The notes below the pieces were generated by a model. The model saw nothing but the letters and a program-made list of their open reading frames with translations. It ran no database searches and was not told where the DNA came from. From assembly GCA_017433975.1 (NCBI GenBank), contig JAFRGD010000008.1:1-64000 (forward strand): a DNA stretch of 64,000 nucleotides, in the 5' to 3' direction. Below, in pieces: positions 49,940-59,382 of the stretch. The translations under genes and the position numbers were made by a program. Source of the DNA: Mogibacterium sp. (lineage in GTDB: Bacteria; Bacillota; Clostridia; Peptostreptococcales; Anaerovoracaceae). Within the stretch, counting starts at the first letter, position 1; every line of letters starts with the position of its first letter.

Positions 49940-51373
49940 GTGAAAAAGACGAGCTTGGAATACATTGTCAGAGGAACCAAGGGCACGCTGTACGCTGAGG
50001 CGGCGGGAGAGGCATACCGTGCGGTAAGCGCGGTCTCCATCGACTCGCGCACCGTCCCGGAGGACTGCCTGTTCTTCTGCATCATCGGAGAGCGGGTCGA
50101 CGCGCATACGTTTCTGAACGACGTCCGCGAAAAAGGCTGCCACAACGTCGTCGTCTCCGACCCGGCGTGGGCGGAGCGGATGCGGCAGGCGGGCGACATG
50201 AACGTCGTCCTCGTCCCGGATACGACGCGGGCCATGATGGACCTCGCGGAGCAATATATGAACGATTGGCCGGAGCTCATCAAGGTCGCAGTCACCGGAA
50301 GTGTCGGCAAGACGACGACCAAGGAACTGATTTACAGCGTCATCGCGAGCCGGTACCGCGCCGGCAAGACCCGCGGCAACCTGAACAGCGAGTTCGGCGT
50401 TCCGCTGACCGTGTTCAGCTTTGACCCGGAGATCGAGGCGGCCGTCATCGAGATGGGCGCCGGCGGCACGGGCCCGATCCGGGAGCTCTCGCAGATCGTC
50501 AAGCCGGACGTCGCGGTCATCACGACGGTCGGAACGTCACATATGGAGTTTTTCGGGAGCCGGGACGGCCTCGCGACGGAAAAGATCTCCATCACGGAAG
50601 GAATGACGGACGGTGTCCTCATCGTCAACGCGGACTGCGACATGCTCACGGAGGAACAGGTGCGCCGGCGCGTCGGCGACGAGGTCGAACTTCGCCTCGT
50701 CGGGACCGGCGGTACGGAGGACTACGTCGTCAGCGGCATTTCGGACCGCGGCATCGACGGCGTCTCCTGCACGGTCGAGTCCTGCGCGGAGGGAGACCTG
50801 CGGCGCGTCACCTTTGACCTTCCGGTCATCGGCGCACACAACGCGCTGAACGCGGCGCTCGCCCTGGCGGCGGGGGAGGCGGTCGGCGTCCCGATGGAGG
50901 ACGGCGTCAAGGCTTTGGCGGGCATCGAGCAGAACGCGAACCGCCTCGAGATCCTCGAGAAGGACGGTGTCCGCGTCATCAACGATACTTATAACGCGAG
51001 CCCGGAGTCCATGCGGGCGGGGCTGCGCGTCCTGGCAAACAGCCCGGCGGACCGCAGGGTCGCGATCCTCGGGAGCATGTTCGAGCTGGGCGACACCGCG
51101 GCGGAGCTGCACGCTTCCGTGGGACAGGCGGTCGCGGACCTCGGCATCGACGTTCTTCTGACCGTCGGCATGGAGGGAACCTACATCGCGGAGGGCGCGG
51201 CCCGCGCGATGATCGAGAAGGGCGGCCGAGGCCTCGAGATCCAGTCTTTCATGGATAAACAGGAGGCGGCGGCAGTTGCAAAATCCCTGGTCAAAGCGGG
51301 CGACGTCGTGCTCATCAAGGCGTCGCGGAGCATGGGGCTGGAATACATTTCACATTCACTGACGGACAGATAA
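49940..51373 (+). CDS. murF: UDP-MurNAc-tripeptide--D-Ala-D-Ala ligase
   Basis: A 477-residue Mur ligase with the ATP loop VAVTGSVGKTTTKELIYSVI, the segment TRGNLNSEFGVPLTVFSFD, AVIEMGAGGTGPIRELSQIV (metal site) and VINDTYNASPESMRAGLRVL in the C-terminal domain. It adds D-Ala-D-Ala to the muropeptide precursor in the cytosol. Here it follows the transpeptidase gene directly; the murE gene normally found between them is absent. Confidence 0.95.
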   Translation: MKKTSLEYIVRGTKGTLYAEAAGEAYRAVSAVSIDSRTVPEDCLFFCIIGERVDAHTFLNDVREKGCHNVVVSDPAWAERMRQAGDMNVVLVPDTTRAMMDLAEQYMNDWPELIKVAVTGSVGKTTTKELIYSVIASRYRAGKTRGNLNSEFGVPLTVFSFDPEIEAAVIEMGAGGTGPIRELSQIVKPDVAVITTVGTSHMEFFGSRDGLATEKISITEGMTDGVLIVNADCDMLTEEQVRRRVGDEVELRLVGTGGTEDYVVSGISDRGIDGVSCTVESCAEGDLRRVTFDLPVIGAHNALNAALALAAGEAVGVPMEDGVKALAGIEQNANRLEILEKDGVRVINDTYNASPESMRAGLRVLANSPADRRVAILGSMFELGDTAAELHASVGQAVADLGIDVLLTVGMEGTYIAEGAARAMIEKGGRGLEIQSFMDKQEAAAVAKSLVKAGDVVLIKASRSMGLEYISHSLTDR

Positions 51374-51382
51374 GGGAGCAAC

Positions 51383-52345
51383 ATGTTAACAGGCGGAATG
51401 ATTTTCACATTGTGCGTATCGATGCTGGTGAGCGCGCTCCTCACGAAGTGGCTGATCCCGTTCCTTAAGCAGAAGCAGTTCGGGCAGTACATCCGCGAGG
51501 AGGGGCCGAAGGAGCACCTCAAGAAGGCCGGCACGCCGACGATGGGCGGCGTGGCAATCGTCGCCGCGATCACCGTGGGTCTCTTCAGCGACGGAAAGTT
51601 CACCGCGGACAAAGTCGTGATCCTGCTGACGATGCTCGCCTTCGCGTTCATCGGGTTCCTGGACGACTACACCAAGGTCGCAAAAAAGAACAACCTCGGG
51701 CTGACGGCAAAGCAGAAGATGCTGTTGCAGATTCTCCTCAGCGTCGGCCTTGCAGTATACATGTTAATGCAACCGGCCGGTGAGGAGGTCTTCATCCCGT
51801 TCGTCCGCCGGTACGTGAACTTCGGCTGGTTCCTCGTCCCGTTCGTGGTCTTCGTTGAGGTCGCGATGGCGAACGGTGTCAACCTGACGGACGGCCTGGA
51901 CGGCCTCGCCTCGAGCGTGACGGCCATCGTCGGCGTCACGTTCGCGTTCATCGGCCTGGCCATGGGCATGCCGGCCATGACGACGGCGGGCTTCGCGCTG
52001 GCGGGTGCGCTCGTCGGCTTCCTCATTTTCAACAAATATCCGGCGAAGATCTTCATGGGAGACACCGGATCGATGGCGCTCGGCGGTTTACTGTCGGCGG
52101 TCGCCGTGGTGAGCAGGATGGAATTCCTGCTGCCAATCGCCGGATTGATCTACGTGATCGAGGCGCTTTCGGTCATCATCCAGGTAACGTATTTTAAACG
52201 GACGGGCGGCAAGCGGTTCTTCCGCATGGCGCCGATCCATCACCATTTTGAACTCGGCGGAATGAACGAGCGCCAGATCGACCTCGCGTTCGGGCTGTTC
52301 ACCGCCGTCATGTGCGTCATCGCATATCTCTCCGTTGTACGATAG
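51383..52345 (+). CDS. mraY: Phospho-N-acetylmuramoyl-pentapeptide transferase
   Basis: A 320-residue polytopic enzyme with about ten transmembrane segments. GTPTMGGVAIV, FLDDYTKVAKKNNLGLTAKQ (catalytic Asp pair), VNLTDGLDGLA and PAKIFMGDTGSMALGG are the conserved cytosolic loops, and MAPIHHHFELGG the HHH motif. It links the MurNAc-pentapeptide to undecaprenyl phosphate to form lipid I. 9 bp after murF. Confidence 0.97.
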   Translation: MLTGGMIFTLCVSMLVSALLTKWLIPFLKQKQFGQYIREEGPKEHLKKAGTPTMGGVAIVAAITVGLFSDGKFTADKVVILLTMLAFAFIGFLDDYTKVAKKNNLGLTAKQKMLLQILLSVGLAVYMLMQPAGEEVFIPFVRRYVNFGWFLVPFVVFVEVAMANGVNLTDGLDGLASSVTAIVGVTFAFIGLAMGMPAMTTAGFALAGALVGFLIFNKYPAKIFMGDTGSMALGGLLSAVAVVSRMEFLLPIAGLIYVIEALSVIIQVTYFKRTGGKRFFRMAPIHHHFELGGMNERQIDLAFGLFTAVMCVIAYLSVVR

Positions 52346-52357
52346 GGGGTCCAAACG

Positions 52358-53734
52358 ATGAAAACGAATGAATTAAATGATCTGAGAAATAAGAAAGTGC
52401 TGGTCGTAGGGCTCGGGATGTCCGGCCGCGCGGCTGCCAATGAACTGCTCGACGCAGGCGCGGACGTCACGCTGCAGGACCAGAACGACCGCAGCATGGT
52501 CGACGAGAAGTTCCTCTCCCTCATGGAGAACGCCGGCGTCCGGGCATATTTTGAAGAAATCCCGGAAGACATCGATACCTATGACATGGTGGTGCTCTCG
52601 CCGGGCGTTCCGACCTATATCGAGCTGGTGCAGCGCGCTGCAGCGGCCGGTGCAGAGATCATCGGCGAGCTGGAGCTGGCGTACCGCCTGAGCAAGGGCC
52701 GGTTCATCGCGATCACCGGTACCAACGGAAAGACGACGACCACAACGCTGGTCGGGGAGATTTTTAAGGCGGCCGGCCGCAAGACCGGCGTCGTGGGGAA
52801 CATCGGCGTCGCAGCCGTGACGGAGGCGCGGCGCGCGGACGAGGACGAGTGGCTCGTGACCGAGTGCAGCAGCTTCCAGCTCGAGACGGTCCGCGAATTT
52901 CATCCGGTGGTTTCCGCGATCCTGAACCTGACGCCGGACCATCTGAACCGCCACAAAACGATGGAGGCTTACGCCGCGGCAAAGGCCAACGTATTCATGA
53001 ATCAGACCGGGGATGACTTCCTCGTCATCAATAAAGACGACCCGGCGTGCTTCGCGCTGGCAGAGGGCTGCCGGGCGAAGGTCGTCCCGTTCAGCCGCAA
53101 AGAGGTCCTGGACTTCGGCGCGTACTGCGACGGCGCCGGGCTCTATCTGGCGGACGGTGCGAACTGCATGCTCATCTGCCCGAGAGGCGCCCTTCAGATC
53201 ATCGGCGACCACAACGTCGAGAACGTCCTAGCGGCAGCTGCAATCAGCTATTTCGCCGGCATTCCGATCGATGTGATCTCGGCTACGGTCCGCGCGTTCG
53301 CGGGCGTGGAACACCGGATCGAATTTTGCGGTACGGTCGACGGCGTAAAGTATTATAATGATTCCAAGGGGACGAATGTCGACGCGGCGGTCATCGCGCT
53401 CAAGGCGCTGGAGAACAACATCATCCTGATCGCGGGCGGCGACGGCAAGGCGCAGGACTTCACCGTCCTCGGCGAGAACCTCCTTGGACGAGTCAAGCAC
53501 CTGATTCTGTTCGGCCGGGACGCCAGGCAGATTGGTGACGCGGCGACGGTCGCGGGCTTCGACGCCATCCATTATGAAAAAGACATGAACGACTGCGTCC
53601 GGAAGGCCTTTTCGCTGGCCAAAGCGGGCGACAAAGTCCTGCTTTCGCCGGCGTGCGCGAGCTGGGACATGTACGATAATTACGAGCAGCGCGGCAGGCA
53701 CTTCAAGGACTGCGTGAGACATCTCGAGAGATAG
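52358..53734 (+). CDS. murD: UDP-N-acetylmuramoylalanine--D-glutamate ligase
   Basis: A 458-residue Mur ligase: N-terminal NAD-like domain (KVLVVGLGMSGRAAANELLD), ATP motif FIAITGTNGKTTTTTLVGEI, ECSSFQLETV, NLTPDHLNRHKTMEAYAAAK and the C-terminal GVEHRIEFCG, YYNDSKGTNVDA. It adds D-glutamate to UDP-MurNAc-L-Ala. RBS GGGGG precedes ATG 52358. Confidence 0.96.
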   Translation: MKTNELNDLRNKKVLVVGLGMSGRAAANELLDAGADVTLQDQNDRSMVDEKFLSLMENAGVRAYFEEIPEDIDTYDMVVLSPGVPTYIELVQRAAAAGAEIIGELELAYRLSKGRFIAITGTNGKTTTTTLVGEIFKAAGRKTGVVGNIGVAAVTEARRADEDEWLVTECSSFQLETVREFHPVVSAILNLTPDHLNRHKTMEAYAAAKANVFMNQTGDDFLVINKDDPACFALAEGCRAKVVPFSRKEVLDFGAYCDGAGLYLADGANCMLICPRGALQIIGDHNVENVLAAAAISYFAGIPIDVISATVRAFAGVEHRIEFCGTVDGVKYYNDSKGTNVDAAVIALKALENNIILIAGGDGKAQDFTVLGENLLGRVKHLILFGRDARQIGDAATVAGFDAIHYEKDMNDCVRKAFSLAKAGDKVLLSPACASWDMYDNYEQRGRHFKDCVRHLER

Positions 53735-53739
53735 GAACC

Positions 53740-54924
53740 ATGGCGGGAAACAAGAAAGCAAAGAGGAATAAAACGGGCGTAAAGGACACCCTGTTCACGC
53801 AGGGCGAGTCTCACAGCCTGATTTCGGATTACGACTTCCGCATCGTGCTCGCCGTGACGGCGCTTGTCATCTTCGGCGTCATCATGGTCTTCAGCGCGGG
53901 GTATTACCAGACGGTCAGCCAGGAGACGCCGGACCCTTACTACTACCTCAAGCGGCAGGGGTTCTTTGCGTTGGTCGGTGCGGTCCTGATGTACATCTGC
54001 GCCCGCATTGACTATCACTTCTACAAGAAACTGTACATTCCGATCCTGTTGGTCAGTCTGGGATTCCTGATCGCGGTCCTGACCCCGATCGGTACGACGA
54101 TCAACGGCGCGGCGCGTTACATTGAGATCGCCGGCATCCGTATCACGCCGAGTGAGATCTCCAAGCTCGCAATGATTCTCTTCACATCTGTGTTTATCGC
54201 GAAGGACCCGCTGCGGATCCGCAAATTCATGACGGGGATTCTCCCGCTGTTCGCCATCATGGGCGTGCACGCCTTCCTGATCCTGCGGCAGCCGAACCTG
54301 TCCACGGCGGTCGTACTGTGCGCGATCATGTTCGGAATCATGATCGTCGCGGGGCTGCGGATGTGGTACACCGGCGCGGCGGCCGGCGCGCTCGTCGCGG
54401 GGACGGTTTACATCTTAACGATGTTGCCGAAGACGCACCACTGGTACCGCCGCCTGACGAACTTCATCGATCCGTTTGCGGACGCGCAGGGCGAGGGCTA
54501 CCAGGTGTCCCAGTCGCTGATCGCGCTCGGAAACGGCGGAATCAAAGGCCTCGGCCTCGGGAACAGCGTGCAGAAGAACCTGTACCTGCCGGAGCCGCAG
54601 AACGACTTCATCCTCGCGATCATCGGCGAGGAGCTCGGGTACATCGGCGTCCTGATCCTCCTGATCGTATATCTTTATCTGATTTATAGATGCTTCGTCG
54701 TCGCGGCGAACGCGCCGGACAAGCTCGGCCTGTTCATCGCGTCCGGCGTCGGCATCATGCTCGGCCTGCAGGTCATCATCAACGTCGCGGTCGTCACCGC
54801 GTCGATGCCGGCCACAGGCATCACGCTTCCGTTCATCAGTTATGGCGGAACGTCGCTGTGGATTTTCATGATGTCCATGGGAATCGTACTCAACATATCA
54901 CGAAGGCGGGAGACGGCGGCATGA
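53740..54924 (+). CDS. ftsW: Septal peptidoglycan polymerase FtsW (SEDS family)
   Basis: A 394-residue polytopic SEDS protein with about ten transmembrane segments. NGAARYIEIAGIRITPSEIS, FADAQGEGYQVSQSLIALGN, DFILAIIGEELGYIGVL and the terminal signature GITLPFISYGGTSLWIFM are present. It polymerises lipid II at the septum with its partner transpeptidase. Position after murD and before murG supports FtsW rather than RodA or SpoVE, although SpoVE cannot be fully excluded. Its stop overlaps the murG start (ATGA). Confidence 0.94.
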   Translation: MAGNKKAKRNKTGVKDTLFTQGESHSLISDYDFRIVLAVTALVIFGVIMVFSAGYYQTVSQETPDPYYYLKRQGFFALVGAVLMYICARIDYHFYKKLYIPILLVSLGFLIAVLTPIGTTINGAARYIEIAGIRITPSEISKLAMILFTSVFIAKDPLRIRKFMTGILPLFAIMGVHAFLILRQPNLSTAVVLCAIMFGIMIVAGLRMWYTGAAAGALVAGTVYILTMLPKTHHWYRRLTNFIDPFADAQGEGYQVSQSLIALGNGGIKGLGLGNSVQKNLYLPEPQNDFILAIIGEELGYIGVLILLIVYLYLIYRCFVVAANAPDKLGLFIASGVGIMLGLQVIINVAVVTASMPATGITLPFISYGGTSLWIFMMSMGIVLNISRRRETAA

Positions 54925-56030
54925 GAATCGTTTTAACTGGAGGAATCACGGGCGGCCACATTTACCCGGCGCTCGCGATCGGCGACAAATTCCGGGAAAT
55001 GGAGCCGGATACAGAGATTCTGTTTGTCGGCAGCACCGGCGGCATGGAGAACGAGATCGTGCCGCGCCACGGATACGAGCTAAAGTCCGTGACGACGCGG
55101 GAACTCGACAGAAGCAACGTTCTCAAGGTGTTTGATACGGTCCTCGGGACGGAAAAGGGCCGGATCGAAGCGAGCCGGATCATGAAGCGGTTCAAGCCTG
55201 ACATCATCGTCAGCACGGGCAGCTACGTCAGCGTGCCGGTCGTGATGGCGGGCCACCGGTACGGTGCGAAAGTTTTCATCCACGAGCAGAACGCCTTTCC
55301 GGGCCTCGCGAACCGGTCCATGCTGCGGTACGCGGACAAGCTGTTTCTCGGCTTCCGCACGGCGGCGCGGTACTTCCGCGACCCGTCCAAGCTGGTCTAT
55401 TCCGGCAACCCGGTGCGCAAGGACTTCTACGAAATCGACCGCGTGGCGGCGCGGAGCGCGCTCGGTCTCACGGAGGACGACTTCCGCATCTTCATCTTTG
55501 GCGGGAGCCTGGGGGCGACCGCTCTGAACGACGTCGGCATCGAGGTCGTGCGCAGGTATGGCGGTAAGCCGGGCATATCGATCCTCTTCGGGACGGGCAA
55601 GCGGTTTTACGAAGACGTTGTGTCCCGCTTGACCACGGAAGGGCTGAACGGCTTCGGCAACGTCCAGATCCTGCCGTACGTGCAGGACATGCCGAACGCC
55701 TTTGCGGGGAGCGATATCATCATCGCGCGGTCCGGGGCGCTGTCGGTTGCGGAGATCACGGTGTCCGGCCGGGCGGCGCTCTTCATCCCGTCGCCGAACG
55801 TGACGGCGGATCACCAGTATTACAACGCTAAGGAAGTTGCGGACAACGGCGGTGCGGCCATCGTCCACGAGGACGCGGAGACGCCGGCCAAGGTGATCGC
55901 GATTCTGCAGGAGATGCTCGCGGACCGGTCGGTCATCCAGGAGATGGAGATCGCGAGCCGCAGGAGCGCGCCGGTCGCCGCAACGGATATCATTTATACC
56001 ACCATCAAAGAAATCTGCGGAGGAAAATAA
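54921..56030 (+). CDS. murG: UDP-GlcNAc:lipid I N-acetylglucosaminyltransferase
   Basis: A 369-residue GT-B glycosyltransferase. The first glycine-rich loop IVLTGGITGGHIYPALAIGD, the second loop IFGGSLGATALND, the segment YVQDMPNAFAGSDIIIARSG and GALSVAEI are the MurG hallmarks. It converts lipid I to lipid II at the inner membrane face. ATG 54921 overlaps the ftsW stop; the longer upstream frame is an ftsW shadow. The TAA stop shares its last base with the ATG of the next gene. Confidence 0.96.
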   Translation: MRIVLTGGITGGHIYPALAIGDKFREMEPDTEILFVGSTGGMENEIVPRHGYELKSVTTRELDRSNVLKVFDTVLGTEKGRIEASRIMKRFKPDIIVSTGSYVSVPVVMAGHRYGAKVFIHEQNAFPGLANRSMLRYADKLFLGFRTAARYFRDPSKLVYSGNPVRKDFYEIDRVAARSALGLTEDDFRIFIFGGSLGATALNDVGIEVVRRYGGKPGISILFGTGKRFYEDVVSRLTTEGLNGFGNVQILPYVQDMPNAFAGSDIIIARSGALSVAEITVSGRAALFIPSPNVTADHQYYNAKEVADNGGAAIVHEDAETPAKVIAILQEMLADRSVIQEMEIASRRSAPVAATDIIYTTIKEICGGK

Positions 56031-56806
56031 TGCCGGACTTTGACACCGTGCTGGACAACATGGAGCGGCGCAAGGCCAAGCGCGAGAACCGGAAAGGCCC
56101 GAAGTACACGGTACGGGCGCTGATCGTTCTGCTCGTGCTGGGCGTGCTTTACGCGTTTTCTTTTACCAGCATATTTACCGTGACGTCGATCGAAGTCTAC
56201 GGCAATTCTTTCTATACGGACGAGCAGGTCGCGAACATCGCGCACGCGGAGACCGGCGTGAACATCTTCCACAAGGCGAACACCGCGCGGATGAAGAAAT
56301 ACCTCGAGGATGACCCGTACATCACGGAGGCAAAGGTTTCGAAGTCGTTCCCGGACAAGATCGTCATCACCATCAAGGAACGCCGGCAGGTCGGCGCGGT
56401 CGTTTACGGAGACGAATACCTGATCATCGACATCGAGGGGTACCTCATCCGGCGGACCCGGACGCAACCGAAGATCACGATCATCCGCGGACTCAGGGTC
56501 AACTCGATCGTGGAGGGTGAACGGCTGGGCACGACAGACCCGGAGATGTTCCAGGATGCACTCGACATCATCGCCGCGATGGAAGCTGGCGACGTCTATT
56601 TCATGGAGCTCGAAATGTCAGAGCTGACGGTTCGGGCGCACATCTATGACGCACTGATCTGCGTCGGATCGGCGGATCAGATCGTCTACGCGATCGAGCA
56701 GAAGCACCTCCAGCAGATTCTCGAGACGCTCTTCAGCCGCGGAATCAAGCGCGGAACGATCAATATTACGGACGAAGGATTCGCTTCTTTCAGCCCAGTT
56801 GTTTGA
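56030..56806 (+). CDS. ftsQ: Cell division protein FtsQ/DivIB
   Basis: A 258-residue bitopic protein: a basic cytosolic N-terminus, one transmembrane helix (ALIVLLVLGVLYAFSFTSIF), then a POTRA domain (TSIEVYGNSFYTDEQVANIA, KVSKSFPDKIVITIKER) and a beta domain. It scaffolds FtsL and DivIC at the septum. The start overlaps the murG stop (TAATG). The AT-rich gap that follows contains a large inverted repeat before ftsZ. Confidence 0.9.
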   Translation: MPDFDTVLDNMERRKAKRENRKGPKYTVRALIVLLVLGVLYAFSFTSIFTVTSIEVYGNSFYTDEQVANIAHAETGVNIFHKANTARMKKYLEDDPYITEAKVSKSFPDKIVITIKERRQVGAVVYGDEYLIIDIEGYLIRRTRTQPKITIIRGLRVNSIVEGERLGTTDPEMFQDALDIIAAMEAGDVYFMELEMSELTVRAHIYDALICVGSADQIVYAIEQKHLQQILETLFSRGIKRGTINITDEGFASFSPVV

Positions 56807-56827
56807 CGATAACATTATATGCGTACC

Positions 56828-56864
56828 ATATATTGTGGTATTTTTTTAAAAATACCAAATATAT
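56828..56864. other. Long AT-rich inverted repeat between ftsQ and ftsZ
   Basis: TGGTATTTTT (56836-56845) pairs with AAAAATACCA (56848-56857), and ATATATT with AATATAT extends the stem on the outside after one bulged base, giving about 17 pairs. It is followed by a T-rich stretch but not directly, so it may be a weak terminator, an operator or an mRNA barrier. Confidence 0.5.
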
Positions 56865-56929
56865 AGTGGCATTGTTGTTTTTTTTGTGTTAATATTATTT
56901 CAAATTATGATGAGGAGGGACTTTTTGAC

Positions 56930-58075
56930 ATGGAATTTGTTTCTGACATTGTAACCGAGCGTGAAAATGCAGCGATCATCAAGGTCGTAGGCGTCGGCGG
57001 CGCGGGATGCAACGCTATAAACAGAATGGTTGACGCAGAAATGAAAGGCGTCACCTTCATCGCGATCAACACCGATATTCAGGCTCTGTCCAAGTGCAAG
57101 GCGGAGGTCAAGATCCAGATCGGTGAAAAAATCACGGGAGGCAGAGGCGCCGGAGCGAACCCGGAGATCGGCCAGAGAGCCGCTGAGGAGACGATCGAGG
57201 AGATCACGAGCCACCTGGTTGACGCGGACATGGTCTTCATCACCGCGGGCATGGGCGGCGGTACCGGTACCGGTGCTGCGCCGATCATCGCCAAGGCCGC
57301 GATGGACCAAGGCGCGCTGACGGTTGCAGTCGTAACCAAGCCGTTCTCGTTCGAGGGTAAGAAGAGATGGAACCGCGCGACCAAGGGCATCCAGTATCTC
57401 GGCAACTTCGTGGACTCGCTGGTTATCATTCCGAACGACAGACTGATCGACTCGAGCGAAAAGAACACTTCGATGATGGAAGCCTTCGCGATGGCGGACG
57501 ACGTACTGAGACAGGGCGTACAGGGCATTTCCGACCTGATCTCCGAATACGGTATCGTCAACGTCGACTTCGCGGACGTCAAGACCATCATGGAGGGACG
57601 CGGCGTAGCGCACATGGGCGTTGGCGTCGGTGTCGGCGAGAACAAGATCGAAGACGCGGTCCGTAACGCGGTCGAGAGCCCGCTGCTCGAGACCTCGATC
57701 GAAGGCGCCAAATCCATCCTGCTGTACGTCTGCGGCGGATATGACATGGGCATGCTCGACATCAACAGAATCGCTGAAAAGATCCAGGCCGAGGCGGACC
57801 CGGATGCGAACATCATCTTCGGCGCGATGGTCAGCGAGGACCTGGTGGACAAGGTCTCCATCACGCTGATCGCGACCGACTTCGCGCACAGCAGCCTCGA
57901 CGACGAGATCGAGCTGACCACGCCAAAGACTGAGCCGCAGTACGGAACACCGATGACGACGGACGACGGGCTGACCGCCAGAGTGGTCGATCTTTCGGAC
58001 CTGATGAAGGAAGACACGGCTCCTGGACGGACCAACTACACTTCCAGCTTTGACGTTCCGGACTTTCTGAAATAA
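56930..58075 (+). CDS. ftsZ: Cell division tubulin FtsZ
   Basis: A 381-residue GTPase. [40 protein letters not shown], the tubulin signature [18 protein letters not shown] and [20 protein letters not shown] are diagnostic. The C-terminus ends in VPDFLK, close to the conserved tail peptide for membrane tethers. ftsA is not next to it, so the anchor is probably SepF or elsewhere. Ribosome binding site GAGGAGGGA precedes ATG 56930. Confidence 0.97.
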   Translation: MEFVSDIVTERENAAIIKVVGVGGAGCNAINRMVDAEMKGVTFIAINTDIQALSKCKAEVKIQIGEKITGGRGAGANPEIGQRAAEETIEEITSHLVDADMVFITAGMGGGTGTGAAPIIAKAAMDQGALTVAVVTKPFSFEGKKRWNRATKGIQYLGNFVDSLVIIPNDRLIDSSEKNTSMMEAFAMADDVLRQGVQGISDLISEYGIVNVDFADVKTIMEGRGVAHMGVGVGVGENKIEDAVRNAVESPLLETSIEGAKSILLYVCGGYDMGMLDINRIAEKIQAEADPDANIIFGAMVSEDLVDKVSITLIATDFAHSSLDDEIELTTPKTEPQYGTPMTTDDGLTARVVDLSDLMKEDTAPGRTNYTSSFDVPDFLK

Positions 58076-58084
58076 CCGCGTGGA

Positions 58085-58876
58085 ATGACAGAGGTGCAGA
58101 TCACATCGGGTGACAACGCACGGCTCCGCCTCGTCCGCAAGCTTGGAAACAAGCGGTTTCGCGACGAGGCCGGCAGGTTTGTCGTCGAAGGAGACAACCT
58201 GGTGCGGGAGGCGGTGAGCCGCGGCGCGGACGTGGAGTTTCTCCTGCTGCGCGGCGGCGCAGGCGGCGCCCAGGACCTCGCGCTGCCGCCGTCGGTTCCG
58301 GTGTACGGCGTACTGCCGGAGCTCTTTGACCGGCTGACGGACGCCGAGCACGGCATCGACCGGATCGCGGTGGTGCGCAAGCCCGCTGTGACGGCCGAGA
58401 CCGTGGCTTCGGCTGCCGCGGGCGGCGGGAACATTCTGGTGCTCGACCGCGTCCAGGACCCCGGCAACGTCGGCGGCCTGATTCGGACTGCGGCGGCCGC
58501 GGGATACTGCGCCGTCGTATGCATCAAGGGGACGGGTGACGTTTACTCGCCAAAGGTCCTCCGGTCTACGGCCGGCACGGTCTACGCCCTGCCGATCCTT
58601 TACGTGGACAGCGCCGCGGCGGCGGTTCAATTGGCCGCTTTGCTCGGCAAGCGCTTCGCGGTCACCGTACCGTGCGGCGGAACGAGATATACTGACGTCG
58701 ACCTTTCGAGGGACGTCGCCCTGGTCATCGGCAACGAGGGCCGCGGCGTATCGGACGAGATCCTGGCTGCGGCGGACCTCCTCGTGACGCTTCCGATGCG
58801 GAACGGGGTCGAATCCCTCAACGCGACGGTTTCGGGCAGTATACTCATGTATGAATCGATAAGGAATTGCAAATAA
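58085..58876 (+). CDS. TrmH/SpoU-family RNA methyltransferase
   Basis: A 263-residue SPOUT methyltransferase. An N-terminal substrate-binding domain (SGDNARLRLVRKLGNKRFRD, EAGRFVVEGDNLVREAV) precedes the knotted SAM domain with motif 1 LDRVQDPGNVGGLIRTAAAA, motif 2 VALVIGNEGRGVSDEIL and motif 3 LPMRNGVESLNATVSGSILM. It would 2'-O-methylate rRNA or tRNA ribose; the exact target is not predictable. 9 bp after ftsZ. Confidence 0.92.
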   Translation: MTEVQITSGDNARLRLVRKLGNKRFRDEAGRFVVEGDNLVREAVSRGADVEFLLLRGGAGGAQDLALPPSVPVYGVLPELFDRLTDAEHGIDRIAVVRKPAVTAETVASAAAGGGNILVLDRVQDPGNVGGLIRTAAAAGYCAVVCIKGTGDVYSPKVLRSTAGTVYALPILYVDSAAAAVQLAALLGKRFAVTVPCGGTRYTDVDLSRDVALVIGNEGRGVSDEILAAADLLVTLPMRNGVESLNATVSGSILMYESIRNCK

Positions 58877-58899
58877 TCAGTGAATTAAAGGAGAGAGTT

Positions 58900-59382
58900 A
58901 TGGAAAAATCCAGAGCGAATGTTACGATTTGCGGCAGCGAATACGTGCTCTCCGGCGAGAAGAGCGAGGAGAAGATCAAAGAGATCGCGAGATACGTGGA
59001 TGAAGAGCTTCGCCGCACCAGCAAGGCGCTCAACAGCAACCCGAACTACCGGGCCGCCGTCCTCACGGCGATCAACCTGGCAGAAAAACTGATGGATAAC
59101 AGTGATCTTCTGCTCAAGCTCCAGACCGAGAATCATCAGCTCGACAACGACGTCAAGCATTACATCACCCTTTGGGAAGGCGCCAAAAAACAAGTGACCG
59201 ACCTCAAGGACCAGATCAACAGCGAAGCCAACAAGCAGGTCCAGGACACCGCGAGAGTCCGCGACCTCGAGCAGAAGTGCAGCGAGCTTGAGAGCGCATA
59301 CTTCGACCTCCAGATGGAGAACGTCAACCTCAAGAACGAGATGCGCAACCTCAAGAGAATCAGCAAACAGGATGAATTCTAG
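58900..59382 (+). CDS. zapA: Cell division protein ZapA
   Basis: A 160-residue protein: N-terminal ZapA domain (RANVTICGSEYVLSGEKSEE, EIARYVDEELRR, YRAAVLTAINLAEKLM) followed by a long coiled coil (LKLQTENHQLDNDVKHYITL and KDQINSEANKQVQDTARVRD), longer than in the ~85-residue B. subtilis protein. It bundles FtsZ filaments. ATG 58900 is chosen over 58867 because AAAGGAG lies 6-7 bp before it. The end overlaps mutS2 by 11 bp. Confidence 0.9.
   Translation: MEKSRANVTICGSEYVLSGEKSEEKIKEIARYVDEELRRTSKALNSNPNYRAAVLTAINLAEKLMDNSDLLLKLQTENHQLDNDVKHYITLWEGAKKQVTDLKDQINSEANKQVQDTARVRDLEQKCSELESAYFDLQMENVNLKNEMRNLKRISKQDEF

Noticed and set aside
56872..56898. ftsZ promoter TTGTTG/TATTAT
   Set aside because: Spacing of 15 bp and weak matches in a T-rich stretch make it unconvincing.
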